Of a stretch of 64,000 nt of DNA, positions 43,817 to 52,258 are shown piece after piece. Each line of letters starts with the position of its first letter. Positions within the stretch are counted from its first letter, which is position 1. Source of the DNA: Sphingomonas sp. 1F27F7B (GTDB taxonomy: Bacteria > Pseudomonadota > Alphaproteobacteria > Sphingomonadales > Sphingomonadaceae); the NCBI RefSeq assembly GCF_005503355.1, contig NZ_SCMK01000014.1, positions 1 through 64,000 of the forward strand, in the 5' to 3' direction. The position numbers were made by a program, and so were the translations under genes. The notes under the pieces are model-generated. The model did no database searches, was not told where the DNA came from, and saw only the letters and a program-made list of their open reading frames with translations.

Positions 43817-43969
43817 CTGCTTTTATCGTGAACCATCGCCGGCGGCGCTGACCTGCGCGGCGCCTGCCCGGACCGGACATAGAGCGCCGGCGGTTCTGCA
43901 CTGTCATGCCGAAACGAGTTCAGCATGACGGCGCAGATACAGGCGCCCGTGACGGCGAGCCCCGATCCG

Positions 43970-45499
43970 CTAATGCGCCGCGCCTGCCCCTATTGCCCGC
44001 TTCGGGCGCGGAGTCAGCCAGATGATCATCGCCGCGCCGACGAAGACGAAGGCCGAGAGCAGGAAGATGTGGCTGGTCGCCAATGCGAACGCCTCCTTGT
44101 CGACCAGCTGGGCGATCACGCCGCGCGCCTGATCGAGCGAGAAGCCCTGTGCGGCAAGTGCATCGACGGTGCCATCGCTGTTCAGCCGCGCGGCGATCTC
44201 GCTGCGCGCCACACGGGCGCTGTCGTCCCAGGCGGTGGTCGAGATCGAGGTGCCGATCGCACCCGCCATGGTCCGCAGGAACGCCATCACGCCCGCCGCC
44301 GACGCCGTCTCCTCGGGCCGCACCGAACCCAGCGCCAGCGTGGTCAGCGGAATGAAGAAGAAGGGCATGCCGATGCCCTGGAGCATCTGCGGGAAGGCGA
44401 GGCTCCAGAAATCCGCCTGGCTGTTCCAATGGACGCGCAGCAGCGAAGTGAAGCCGAGCCAGAGGATGCCGAAGCACACCAGCGCGCGCGGATCCACCTT
44501 GCTGGTCAGCTTGGCGACGATCGGCGACATGATCACCGCCGCCACGCCGGTGAAGGCGGTGGCATAGCCGGCATAGGTGGCGGTGTAGCCCATGCTGGTC
44601 TGCAGCCATTGCGGGATGATCACCGCGGACGAGAAGAAGGTGCCGAAGGCGAAGGCCAGCGACAGCACCGCCACGGTGAAGCCCCGGTGGCGGAACACGC
44701 GCAGATCGACGATCGGCTGGTCCTCGGTTCCCTCCCAGGCCAGGAAGACCAGGAAGCCGATCAGCGCGGTAACGCCCAGCATCACGATCGTTCGGTCATT
44801 GAACCAGTCATGCTCGCGGCCGAGATCGAGCATGATCTGCAGCGCGCCGATCCACAGCAGCATCAGCATCAGCCCGACCCGGTCGACCCGCAGCTTGCTC
44901 GTCGGCGTCTCGACCTTCGAGAGCAGCCGCATCCCTCCGAACGCGCAGACGGCGGCGACGGGAATGTTGATGAAGAAGATCCAGTGCCACGACCAGCTGT
45001 CCGAGATCGTGCCGCCCAGGATCGGACCGAGGATCGGCGCGACCACGGTGGTCATCGACCAGACGCCCATCGCCTGGGCGCGCTGCTCGGGCTTGAAGAT
45101 GCGCATCAGCAGCGTCTGTGACAGCGGCATCAGCGGGCCGCCGCACAGGCCCTGGCCGATGCGGCAGGCGACGAGCATGCCGAGCGACGTCGACAGGCCG
45201 CACAGGACGGAGAAGACGCCGAAGCCGATCATCCCGAAGGTGAAGGTGCGCACCGTGCCGAAGCGACCGGCGAGCCAGCCGGTCAGCGGCACGCACACGG
45301 CCTCCGCCACGGCATAGGAAGTGATGATCCACGTCCCCTGGCTGCCCGAGATGCCGAGACTGCCCGAGATGTGCGGGACCGAGACGTTGGCGATGGTGGT
45401 GTCGAGCACCACCATGAAGTTGGTGAGCGCGAGCACCACGCCCGCAAGGATCAACGGCAGCCCGGTCAGCGGCGCCATTGTCTCGGCCTTGCCGTTCAT
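43970..45499 (-). CDS. emrB: DHA2-family drug exporter, EmrB type
   Basis: 509 residues, 14 membrane helices predicted. VLALTNFMVVLDTTIANVSV holds the D-x-T-x-x-N-V motif of DHA2 proteins; LTGWLAGRFGTVRTFTFGMI is motif A and GPILGGTISDSWSWHWIFFI motif C with the antiporter signature. It exports drugs with protons as partner of the HlyD-type protein encoded 10 bp upstream in transcription order. The start is ATG 45499 (MNGKAETMAPL). Last gene of the operon outer-membrane factor - adaptor - EmrB. Confidence 0.93.
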   Translation of the reverse strand: MNGKAETMAPLTGLPLILAGVVLALTNFMVVLDTTIANVSVPHISGSLGISGSQGTWIITSYAVAEAVCVPLTGWLAGRFGTVRTFTFGMIGFGVFSVLCGLSTSLGMLVACRIGQGLCGGPLMPLSQTLLMRIFKPEQRAQAMGVWSMTTVVAPILGPILGGTISDSWSWHWIFFINIPVAAVCAFGGMRLLSKVETPTSKLRVDRVGLMLMLLWIGALQIMLDLGREHDWFNDRTIVMLGVTALIGFLVFLAWEGTEDQPIVDLRVFRHRGFTVAVLSLAFAFGTFFSSAVIIPQWLQTSMGYTATYAGYATAFTGVAAVIMSPIVAKLTSKVDPRALVCFGILWLGFTSLLRVHWNSQADFWSLAFPQMLQGIGMPFFFIPLTTLALGSVRPEETASAAGVMAFLRTMAGAIGTSISTTAWDDSARVARSEIAARLNSDGTVDALAAQGFSLDQARGVIAQLVDKEAFALATSHIFLLSAFVFVGAAMIIWLTPRPKRAIGAGAAH

Positions 45500-45509
45500 C
45501 GCCTTGTCC

Positions 45510-46655
45510 TCAATTCTTCGAGACGTCGATCTCGGCATCCATCGAAAGGCCCACGCGCAGCGGGTGTGCCTGCAATTCCCTGGGGTCGAGCGCGACGCGC
45601 ACCGGCAGGCGCTGGACCACCTTGATCCAGTTGCCGGTGGCGTTCTGCGCCGGGATCAGCGCGAACGAAGCGCCGGTGCCGCCCGACAGGCCGACGACCT
45701 TGCCGTGATAGGTGACGCCGCCGCCATAGAGATCGGACTTGAGCGTCACCGGCTGGCCGACCTTCACGCGCGTGAGCTGGCCTTCCTTAAAATTGGCGTC
45801 GACATAGAGCTGGCCCACGGGCACGACCAGCATCAGCTGCGCGCCCGGCGCGACGCGCTGGCCGACCTGGACGTTGCGGCGGGTGACCACGCCGTCGATC
45901 GGCGCGCGGATCACGGTGCGATCGAGATCGAGCCGGGCCTGCGCGACCCTGGCCTGGGCAGAGAGCACTTCCGGCGCCGAATTGGCGGTGGTGCCGCTGA
46001 TCAGCGCATTGTTCGCGGCAAGCTCGCCGCTGGCGGCGCCGCGCGTGGAGTTCGCCTGGGCAACGCCGGCGCGCGCCAGCTCCAGATTGGCCTTGGCCGA
46101 GGAGAAGGCGTTGGTCGCCGACGTGAGCTCCTCGCCCGACACCGCACCATTGGGGGCGAGGCGCTGGCGCCGGGCGAGGTCCACCCGCGCCTTCTCGTAA
46201 TCCGCCTCGGCGGCGACGAGCTGGGCACGGGCTCGGGAAATGTCGGCGCCGCGGGCCTGGACCTGCGCCGCGAGCGCGGCGCTGGTGGCCGAGGTCTGGC
46301 CGTATTGGCGGCGAGCCTTGGCGAGATCCGCCTCGGCCTGGGCGAGCGCAATCCGCGCATCGCTGTCGTCGAGCTGGACGAGGATGTCGCCCTTCTTCAC
46401 CGCCTGCGTATCGGATACCGCGACGCCGGCCACCTGCGCGGCGACCATCGGCGTCACGCTGGCGGTGTCGGCGCCGACATAGGCGTTGTCGGTGCTGATA
46501 TAGTGGCTGCCGACCAGCACGTACCAGCCGCCATAGCCCAGGCCCGCGATCAGCACCGCACCAGCAATGCCGGTGAGCAGGCGCCGGCGCAGGCTGGGCC
46601 GGGCGGGCGCGGCTTCGGCGTTCGCGACATGGATCTGGGGTTCGGCGTCAGCCAT
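45510..46655 (-). CDS. emrA: HlyD-family adaptor, EmrA type
   Basis: 381 residues. A single membrane anchor (LLTGIAGAVLIAGLGYGGWY, about 27-46) is followed by the biotinyl-lipoyl half AYVGADTASVTPMVAAQVAG, a long alpha-hairpin and VIRAPIDGVVTRRNVQVGQR, then LYVDANFKEGQLTRVKVGQP. It bridges EmrB and the outer-membrane factor. Its start overlaps the outer-membrane-factor gene by 8 bp, so it is co-translated. Confidence 0.93.
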   Translation of the reverse strand: MADAEPQIHVANAEAAPARPSLRRRLLTGIAGAVLIAGLGYGGWYVLVGSHYISTDNAYVGADTASVTPMVAAQVAGVAVSDTQAVKKGDILVQLDDSDARIALAQAEADLAKARRQYGQTSATSAALAAQVQARGADISRARAQLVAAEADYEKARVDLARRQRLAPNGAVSGEELTSATNAFSSAKANLELARAGVAQANSTRGAASGELAANNALISGTTANSAPEVLSAQARVAQARLDLDRTVIRAPIDGVVTRRNVQVGQRVAPGAQLMLVVPVGQLYVDANFKEGQLTRVKVGQPVTLKSDLYGGGVTYHGKVVGLSGGTGASFALIPAQNATGNWIKVVQRLPVRVALDPRELQAHPLRVGLSMDAEIDVSKN

Positions 46656-48117
46656 GGGTCGAATCCTTGGTTGCGGCGGCGGCCGCGATGTTGGTGGAGA
46701 AACCCCCGCCGAGCGCGCGGACCAGCTGGACATCGAGCGTGAACGCCCGCGCCTCGAGATCGGCGACGATCTGGCGGTTCTGCAGCACGCCCTGCTCGGC
46801 GGTCAGCACATCGAGGAAGGTCGACAGGCCGCCTTCATAGCGCTGCCGGGCGATCGAATAGGCCGCTTCGGAATCGGCGAGCGCCTGGCGGCTCTCGGCC
46901 AGGCGGGTGACCAGCGCGCTCTTGCTGGTCACTGCGTCGGCGACTTCGCGATAGGCGGTGGTCACCGTCGAATCATAGGTCGCGACTGCTTCGTCATAGC
47001 CGGCGCGCGCGCCCTTGTACTGGCCGGCCAGCGCACCGCCGCGAAAGATCGGCAGGCTGATCGCCGGGCCGACCGAGCCATAGGTCGATCCGCTCTTGAA
47101 CAGATTGTCGAGCCCGAAGGCCTGGAAGCCGATCAGCGCACTGAGATTGATCGAGGGATAGAAATCGGCACGCGCCACCTTGATCCGGCTCGCCGCGGCC
47201 TCGACCCGGGCGCGAGCGGCGGCGATGTCCGGACGGCGGCCGATCAGGTCGGTGGTGACGCCGGCGGGCAGGCCGTGCGTCTCGGCCGGGCCGACGGGCA
47301 GCGTGATGGCCAGGCCGCGGTCCGGCCCCTTGCCGAGCAGCGCCGCGATGCGGTTGCGCGTGAGGCCGATCGCTTCGTCGGTCGCGGCAAGATCGGCGCG
47401 GGCGGCGGGGACGGCAGCATCGGCCTGTTTCAGCTCCGCACGCGTATCGAGGCCGTTGGCGACGCGGTCACTCACCAGCTTCTGCGTCTGGGTGCGCAGC
47501 TCCAGCGCCTTGGCCTGGACGGCGCGCTGCGAAGCGAGGCGGGCGAGATCCGCATAGGCGCCGGCGATGTTGGTCGAAAGGACCAGGCGCGACTGCTCCA
47601 GCTCGATCCGCGCCGCCTCGGCATCCGAAGTGGCGGCGGCGAGCGAGGCGCGGTTCTTGCCCCACAGATCGAGATCGAAGCTGAGGTTCGCGGCAACCTG
47701 ACCGCTGTCGTTCCAGCCCTTGGGCACGAAGGCGGCGGGGATGCCGTTATTGTAGCTCTGCTTGCCCTCGGTCGCGCCCGCCTGGACGCCCATCGACGGC
47801 AGCAGCGCCGCGCCGGCCTGCTGGGCATAGCCCTGGGCCGAGCGGAGGCGCGCGGCGGCGGCGGCGAGATCGGGCGAGCCGGCCAGCCCTTCGGCGATCA
47901 GCCCGCTCAGCTGGGAGTCGCCATAGGCGCTCCACCAGTCGCTGGCCGGCCAGTTCGCCGCATTCGCCTGGGCACCGAGCGACTGCTCGGCGGCATAGCT
48001 GGTCGCCGCGCGTACCTCGGGACGGGCGCCGAGCTGCGGCACCGGCGCGCAGGCGGAAAGCAACGCCGTCCCGGCAGTCGCGATGAGCAGCAGCGGGCGA
48101 AGGGAGAATCGGATCAT
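46648..48117 (-). CDS. NodT-type outer-membrane factor lipoprotein
   Basis: 489 residues. Lipoprotein signal MIRFSLRPLLLIATAGTALL then SACAPVPQ (lipidated Cys about 23). Two structural repeats of the TolC/OprM type: WWSAYGDSQLSGLIAEGLAG in the first and ISLPIFRGGALAGQYKGARA in the second, with long helices forming the periplasmic tunnel. It is the first gene of the efflux operon, transcribed divergently from tetR across 89 bp that holds two operators. Confidence 0.93.
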   Translation of the reverse strand: MIRFSLRPLLLIATAGTALLSACAPVPQLGARPEVRAATSYAAEQSLGAQANAANWPASDWWSAYGDSQLSGLIAEGLAGSPDLAAAAARLRSAQGYAQQAGAALLPSMGVQAGATEGKQSYNNGIPAAFVPKGWNDSGQVAANLSFDLDLWGKNRASLAAATSDAEAARIELEQSRLVLSTNIAGAYADLARLASQRAVQAKALELRTQTQKLVSDRVANGLDTRAELKQADAAVPAARADLAATDEAIGLTRNRIAALLGKGPDRGLAITLPVGPAETHGLPAGVTTDLIGRRPDIAAARARVEAAASRIKVARADFYPSINLSALIGFQAFGLDNLFKSGSTYGSVGPAISLPIFRGGALAGQYKGARAGYDEAVATYDSTVTTAYREVADAVTSKSALVTRLAESRQALADSEAAYSIARQRYEGGLSTFLDVLTAEQGVLQNRQIVADLEARAFTLDVQLVRALGGGFSTNIAAAAATKDSTHG

Positions 48118-48125
48118 GATTTAAA

Positions 48126-48145
48126 TACCGTACTGTCGGGTACGG
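48126..48145 (-). promoter_or_regulatory. TetR operator, efflux side
   Basis: TACCGTACTGTCGGGTACGG has arms CCGTAC and GTACGG around six bases. It lies nine bases before the start of the outer-membrane factor gene. Together with the reversed copy at 48188 it defines the pattern TACCGTAC-N6-GTACG. Confidence 0.75.
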
Positions 48146-48187
48146 CGCGGCAGATGGGCTCGACCCACCATCTTGTCAACCCAAAAT

Positions 48188-48206
48188 CGTACCCTATAGT
48201 ACGGTA
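48188..48206 (+). promoter_or_regulatory. TetR operator, regulator side
   Basis: CGTACCCTATAGTACGGTA is the same palindrome in the opposite orientation and ends at the base before the tetR start. The TetR protein bound here would block its own expression, a normal autoregulatory arrangement. Confidence 0.75.
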
Positions 48207-48836
48207 ATGGAAAAAATAGTGGAGAAGGCGCCCGGCAAGCGTGAAGCGCGCAAGGAGGAACGGCGCGAGGCGATCCTGGCGATCGCCAAGCGCGTGTTCC
48301 TCGACCAAGGCTATTCGGGCGCGTCGATGTCGGCGATCTCGGCGGAGCTTGGCGGCTCCAAGGGAACGCTGTGGAGCTATTTCCCGTCCAAGGAAGAGCT
48401 GTTCGCCGCCGTGCTCGACGATGCGACCAAGGAATATCGCGGCCAGCTCGCCGACGTGCTCAAACCCGGCGAGGATCTGCGCGCCGCCGTGCTGCAATTC
48501 TGCCGGGGCTTCATCGCCAAGGTCTCGTCGCCCGACGGGCTGCGGCTGCATCGGCTGATCGCCTCGGAAGTCAGCCGCTTCCCCGAGATCGGCGACATCT
48601 TCTATCGCCGCGCCCCCTTGCCCACCCAACAGATGCTCGCCGGTTTCCTCGAGCGCGCGATGGACGCGGGGACGCTTCGCCGCGCCGACCCGCTGTTCGC
48701 TGCGCGGGTACTGGCCTCGCTCTGCCTCGGCGTGCAGCAGCGCATGATCTGGGGGCAGGAATTGTCGGCGGCCGAGCGCGACCATGAAGCCGCGCAGATG
48801 GCCGAGGTCTTCCTGCGCGCCTTCGCGCCCGACTAG
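48207..48836 (+). CDS. TetR-family repressor of the efflux operon
   Basis: 209 residues. A basic N-terminal tail precedes the HTH: REAILAIAKRVFLDQGYSGA, then SMSAISAELGGSKGTLWSYF, followed by PSKEELFAAVLDDATKEYRG. The C-terminal ligand domain (LRAAVLQFCRGFIAKVSSPD; PDGLRLHRLIASEVSRFPEI) resembles the AefR-like C-terminal group. Divergent from the emr operon, with two matching operators in the 89-bp gap. It presumably releases DNA on binding a pump substrate. Confidence 0.92.
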   Translation: MEKIVEKAPGKREARKEERREAILAIAKRVFLDQGYSGASMSAISAELGGSKGTLWSYFPSKEELFAAVLDDATKEYRGQLADVLKPGEDLRAAVLQFCRGFIAKVSSPDGLRLHRLIASEVSRFPEIGDIFYRRAPLPTQQMLAGFLERAMDAGTLRRADPLFAARVLASLCLGVQQRMIWGQELSAAERDHEAAQMAEVFLRAFAPD

Positions 48837-48861
48837 GTTGGGGACTCATTCAGCGAACCCC

Positions 48862-48995
48862 GTCATCCCCGCGCAGGCGGGGATCCAGGGTAACACGGGA
48901 TATCGGCGCCACCACGCGAACGTCGTCCGGAAAGGGCAGAACCTGCCACCCTCGCTCCGCGCTTGGCCCTGGATCCCCGCGTGCGCGGGGATGAC
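48862..48995. repeat. Palindromic repeat, GTCATCCCCGC family, long spacer
   Basis: Arms GTCATCCCCGCGCAGGCGGG and the complement, about 90 bp apart, in the 193-bp gap between tetR and the convergent gene at 49030. Same family as at 8748, 29991, 34095 and 59876. Confidence 0.82.
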
Positions 48996-49029
48996 GAAGG
49001 AAAATCAGATACTTGCTTTGGTTTTCACC

Positions 49030-49263
49030 CTAGAGCGCCGCCCCGTCGAGCGCCACCGCCTCGACGCCGATGCAGCGAAGCATCTTCTCCGCCACGATCC
49101 TGCCGGGCGGCCCGTCCAGGCCGTCCAGCTCGAGCCGTACGACCATGCGCTCGGACGTCACGCGCACCTCCATGTCCGGCGCGGCGAGATCATGCTGCGC
49201 GGCAAGGCCGACCAGACGACACAGCAAGGCGGCATTCGCCTCGCCCACGATATCGAACCGCAT
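49030..49263 (-). CDS. Small protein beside leucine dehydrogenase, ACT-like
   Basis: 77 residues: MRFDIVGEANAALLCRLVGL, then DMEVRVTSERMVVRLELDGL and RIVAEKMLRCIGVEAVALDG. The order beta-alpha-beta-beta-alpha-beta resembles an ACT-type ligand domain, but the similarity is only of pattern. It follows the dehydrogenase gene by 8 bp in the same direction, so it may be an amino-acid-sensing or regulatory partner. The family is not firmly recognised. Confidence 0.6.
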   Translation of the reverse strand: MRFDIVGEANAALLCRLVGLAAQHDLAAPDMEVRVTSERMVVRLELDGLDGPPGRIVAEKMLRCIGVEAVALDGAAL

Positions 49264-49271
49264 GGCCGGGC

Positions 49272-50339
49272 TCAGGCAGCCTCGCGCACCGGCGCCGCCG
49301 ATGGCGCCGCGATCCGCGCCCGGGCGAGCGCGTCGGCGGCGCGGTGCGGCGCCACTCCCTCGCGCACGGCGTGGGCAAGCACGGCCCCCAGCCGCAGCCC
49401 GGTCGCGTGGACGCGCTTCGCCACTTCATCGGCGCTCCAGCCGAGATACTCGCCGGCCACGCTGATGATCCCGCCGGCGTTCACCACATAGTCGGGCGCA
49501 TAGAGGATGCCGCTGTCGGCGAGCCGGTCGCCGTCCTCGGGCGTGGCCAGCACGTTGTTGGCGGCGCCGCAGACGATCCGGGCGCGCAGCCGGCGGACCG
49601 CCGCTTCGTCGATCACGCCGCCCAGCGCACAGGGCGCGAAGATGGCGCAGCGGGCATCGAGGATGCTGTCGCGCCCCATGATCTCCGCATCGTAGCGGCA
49701 GGCGATATCGGCGGCGACGCCTGGCCGCGGCTCGGCGACGACCAGCCGGGCGCCCGCTTCGTGCAGCATGCCGCACAGCGCCGAACCGACATGGCCAAGC
49801 CCCTGCACCGCGACGCGCAGCCCGCGCAATTCGCTGCCCAGCTGGCGCCGCGCCGCCTCTTCCATCGCCAGGAACACGCCGCGCGCGGTCCAGGGCGAGG
49901 GATCGCCGCCCGGCCGGCCATCGCGCGCGGGCAAGCCGGCGACGTGGCGAGTCTGGCCGCGCACCGCTTCCATGTCCGCGACGCTGGTGCCGACATCCTC
50001 GGCCGTGACATAGTCGCCATCGAGCCGCGCCACTGCCCGCCCGAACGCAGCGAACAGCCTGTGCCGGTCGAATTCGCCCTCGGGCAGGTTGAGTACCGCC
50101 TTGCCGCCGCCCAGCGGCAGGTCGGCCATCGCATTCTTGTAGGTCATGCCCTCGGCCAGCCGCATCGCGTCGCCGACCAGCGCGGCATGATCGCCATAGC
50201 GCCACAGCCGGCACCCGCCCGCCGCCGGCCCGCGCCGGCTCGAATGGAGGACGATGACGCCGTTCAACCCACTCTCCTCGTCGCGCAGCACGTGCACATT
50301 CTCGGGCGGGGTGGCGGTAACTTGCGGGGCGTCGACCAT
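49272..50339 (-). CDS. Glu/Leu/Phe/Val dehydrogenase (leucine dehydrogenase type)
   Basis: 355 residues. NAD-dependent oxidative deamination of a branched-chain or aromatic amino acid. GVIVLHSSRRGPAAGGCRLW, the catalytic-Lys region MTYKNAMADLPLGGGKAVLN, DYVTAEDVGTSVADMEAVRG and the Rossmann loop RVAVQGLGHVGSALCGMLHE (about 176-195) are canonical, and CALGGVIDEAAVRRLRARIV follows. The start ATG 50339 has AGGAG eight bases upstream. It is divergent from an Lrp/AsnC regulator, which supports an amino-acid catabolic role. Exact substrate preference cannot be read from sequence. Confidence 0.93.
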   Translation of the reverse strand: MVDAPQVTATPPENVHVLRDEESGLNGVIVLHSSRRGPAAGGCRLWRYGDHAALVGDAMRLAEGMTYKNAMADLPLGGGKAVLNLPEGEFDRHRLFAAFGRAVARLDGDYVTAEDVGTSVADMEAVRGQTRHVAGLPARDGRPGGDPSPWTARGVFLAMEEAARRQLGSELRGLRVAVQGLGHVGSALCGMLHEAGARLVVAEPRPGVAADIACRYDAEIMGRDSILDARCAIFAPCALGGVIDEAAVRRLRARIVCGAANNVLATPEDGDRLADSGILYAPDYVVNAGGIISVAGEYLGWSADEVAKRVHATGLRLGAVLAHAVREGVAPHRAADALARARIAAPSAAPVREAA

Positions 50340-50463
50340 GAAAGGGCTCCTGAAATCCGAAGGTGACTCTTCCATGGCTTCGCGGGGCAATGTTGCCTTC
50401 TTTGCTACTCATGCAGCATAATCAGCAAGATTTCACCCGCATACGCCGATTTGGAGAACAAAC

Positions 50464-50931
50464 TTGCCCACCGAGCTCGATCCGTTCGAACGCAGGATTC
50501 TGCAAGTGCTCCAGGAAGACGCGTCGATGCCGACGGCGAAGCTCGGCGAAATGGTCGGCCTGTCGAGCTCGCCCTGCTGGCGCCGGGTGGACCGGCTGGA
50601 GAAGGAAGGCGTCATCACCCGGCGCGTCGCGCTGGTCGACCGGCAGAAGATCGGGCTCAACGCGCACATCTTCGCGCAAATCAAGCTGAACGCGCATGGC
50701 CGCGCCAATCTCGACGAATTCGCCGCGGCGATCCGTTCCTTTCCCGAAGTGCTGGAAGCCTATGTGCTGATGGGCGTGTTCGACTTCATGCTGCGCATCG
50801 TCGCCGCCGACATCGAAGCCTATGAGCGCTTCTTCTTCACCAAGCTCTCCAAGCTGCCCGGGGTGCAGGAAATCAACTCGACCGTCGCGCTCTCGCAAGT
50901 GAAGGCGACGACGGCATTGCCTATTCCATAA
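50464..50931 (+). CDS. Lrp/AsnC-family regulator
   Basis: 155 residues. N-terminal HTH (FERRILQVLQEDASMPTAKL; GEMVGLSSSPCWRRVDRLEK, then EGVITRRVALVDR) and C-terminal RAM/AsnC ligand domain (VLEAYVLMGVFDFMLRIVAA). It starts with TTG 50464; GGAGAAC precedes it. Divergent from the leucine-dehydrogenase-type gene across 124 bp, it probably controls that gene in response to an amino acid. Confidence 0.93.
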   Translation: MPTELDPFERRILQVLQEDASMPTAKLGEMVGLSSSPCWRRVDRLEKEGVITRRVALVDRQKIGLNAHIFAQIKLNAHGRANLDEFAAAIRSFPEVLEAYVLMGVFDFMLRIVAADIEAYERFFFTKLSKLPGVQEINSTVALSQVKATTALPIP

Positions 50932-50994
50932 GCGGCGGGCGCGCATTTTGGGTTGCCGCTCCGCCAGCGCCTGTGCCACCCATTCGCTTCGAGA

Positions 50995-52098
50995 ATGTCA
51001 TCGCTTTCCAAATCGCCGCCGATTCCCGGCGCCAATGGCACGGAAACCGGCCGGAGCGGCCGGCCGCCGACGATCGACGACGTCGCGGCGCTCGCCGGTG
51101 TCGGCCGGGCCACCGTCTCGCGCGCGCTCAACGACCAGGCACATGTGAGCGACAAGATGCGCGACCGGGTGATGCGCGCGGTCGAGGCGCTCGACTACCG
51201 AGTCAATCCGCAGGCGCGCAACCTTGCCAGCCGGGCGAGCAACACGCTCACGCTGATCCATTGCAACGCGCGCGACGCGCCGCCCAATTCCTATTATTTC
51301 GCCGCGATCGAGCTGGGCGCGTTGCGCGCCGCGGCAGCGGCGGGCTTCGAGCTGTCGACCTTCAGCCTCCATATCGAGGACGAGGATCGCGACGACCGGC
51401 TGCTCGAGCTGTTCGCTTCGGGCCGCAGCACCGGACTGATCCTGTCGCCGCCGCTTTCGGCCGATGTCGATCTGGTCCAGCGGCTGATCGCGCAGGGCTG
51501 CCCCGCGGCCTGCATCTCGCCCAGCGACGAAGTGCGCGCGCTGTTGCCCGGCGTGGGGTTCGACGAGGCGGCCGCCGGCTACGAAATCGCGCATCACGTC
51601 GTCGCGGCCGGCCATCGCCGCTTCGGCTACATGCTCGGGATCGAAGGCCATCTCGCCGCCGAGACGCGCTTCGCCGGCTTCCTGCGCGCGCTCGCCGAAG
51701 CGGGGCTCGACGAAAGCGCGGTGACGGCGCTGCGCGGCGATTTCAGCTTCCGTTCGGGCGTGGAGCTGGCCGAGGCGCTGCTCGCCGGACCGGAGCGCCC
51801 CACGGCGATCGTCTGCGCCAATGACGACATGGCTGTCGGCGCGATGTTCGCCGCGCATCGCATGCACCTGGTCATGCCCGGAGACCTTTCGGTGGTCGGC
51901 TTCGACGATGCGCCGGTCGCTGCCTATATCTGGCCGCCGCTCACCACCATCCACCAGCCGATTCGCCGAATCGCGGCGCGCGCAGTGGAGCGCCTGGTCG
52001 AGACCCTGCTGCGCGGCCAGGGCACCGGCACGCCGGGCTTCGACACCATCGACCACCACCTCGTCCTGCGCGAATCCGTCGCTCCGCCGCGCGGCTGA
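50995..52098 (+). CDS. LacI-family repressor of the sugar-uptake locus
   Basis: 367 residues. N-terminal LacI HTH and hinge: PPTIDDVAALAGVGRATVSR, ALNDQAHVSDKMRDRVMRAV and EALDYRVNPQARNLASRAS. The periplasmic-binding-protein-like core includes AGHRRFGYMLGIEGHLAAET, TAIVCANDDMAVGAMFAAHR and LSVVGFDDAPVAAYIWPPLT. ATG 50995 gives a 38-residue lead before the HTH. It directly precedes a TonB receptor gene whose promoter overlaps a perfect 20-bp palindrome, so it is the likely repressor of the locus, released by a sugar. Confidence 0.95.
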   Translation: MSSLSKSPPIPGANGTETGRSGRPPTIDDVAALAGVGRATVSRALNDQAHVSDKMRDRVMRAVEALDYRVNPQARNLASRASNTLTLIHCNARDAPPNSYYFAAIELGALRAAAAAGFELSTFSLHIEDEDRDDRLLELFASGRSTGLILSPPLSADVDLVQRLIAQGCPAACISPSDEVRALLPGVGFDEAAAGYEIAHHVVAAGHRRFGYMLGIEGHLAAETRFAGFLRALAEAGLDESAVTALRGDFSFRSGVELAEALLAGPERPTAIVCANDDMAVGAMFAAHRMHLVMPGDLSVVGFDDAPVAAYIWPPLTTIHQPIRRIAARAVERLVETLLRGQGTGTPGFDTIDHHLVLRESVAPPRG

Positions 52099-52141
52099 AC
52101 GCGCCGCAACAAGCCGGTTCGTAAGCGTTTTCTGTAACGCG

Positions 52142-52170
52142 TTGACAATTTCGCGCGACGCGATGATACC
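52142..52170 (+). promoter_or_regulatory. Sigma-70-type promoter of the carbohydrate receptor gene
   Basis: TTGACA (52142-52147), a 17-bp spacer and GATACC (52165-52170), close to consensus -35 and -10 elements. It is followed immediately by the palindromic operator, so the start point would fall inside the operator. Confidence 0.7.
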
Positions 52171-52190
52171 AATTGGAAGCGCTTCCAATT
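52171..52190 (+). promoter_or_regulatory. LacI-type operator, perfect palindrome
   Basis: AATTGGAAGCGCTTCCAATT is a perfect 20-bp palindrome with the central CG typical of LacI/GalR operators. It abuts the -10 element, which would give strong repression, and lies 72 bp downstream of the LacI gene and 68 bp before the receptor start. Confidence 0.85.
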
Positions 52191-52258
52191 TTTCCGGAGC
52201 GCCCAATGGGGACAGAGACGGTCGATAACGGCCGCTTGCTATGAGAGGGGAAAAGGCA

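Noticed and set aside
50340..50463. Lrp-type operator between the divergent dehydrogenase and regulator genes
   Set aside because: AT-rich stretches exist, but I could not find a convincing dyad, so no site is reported.
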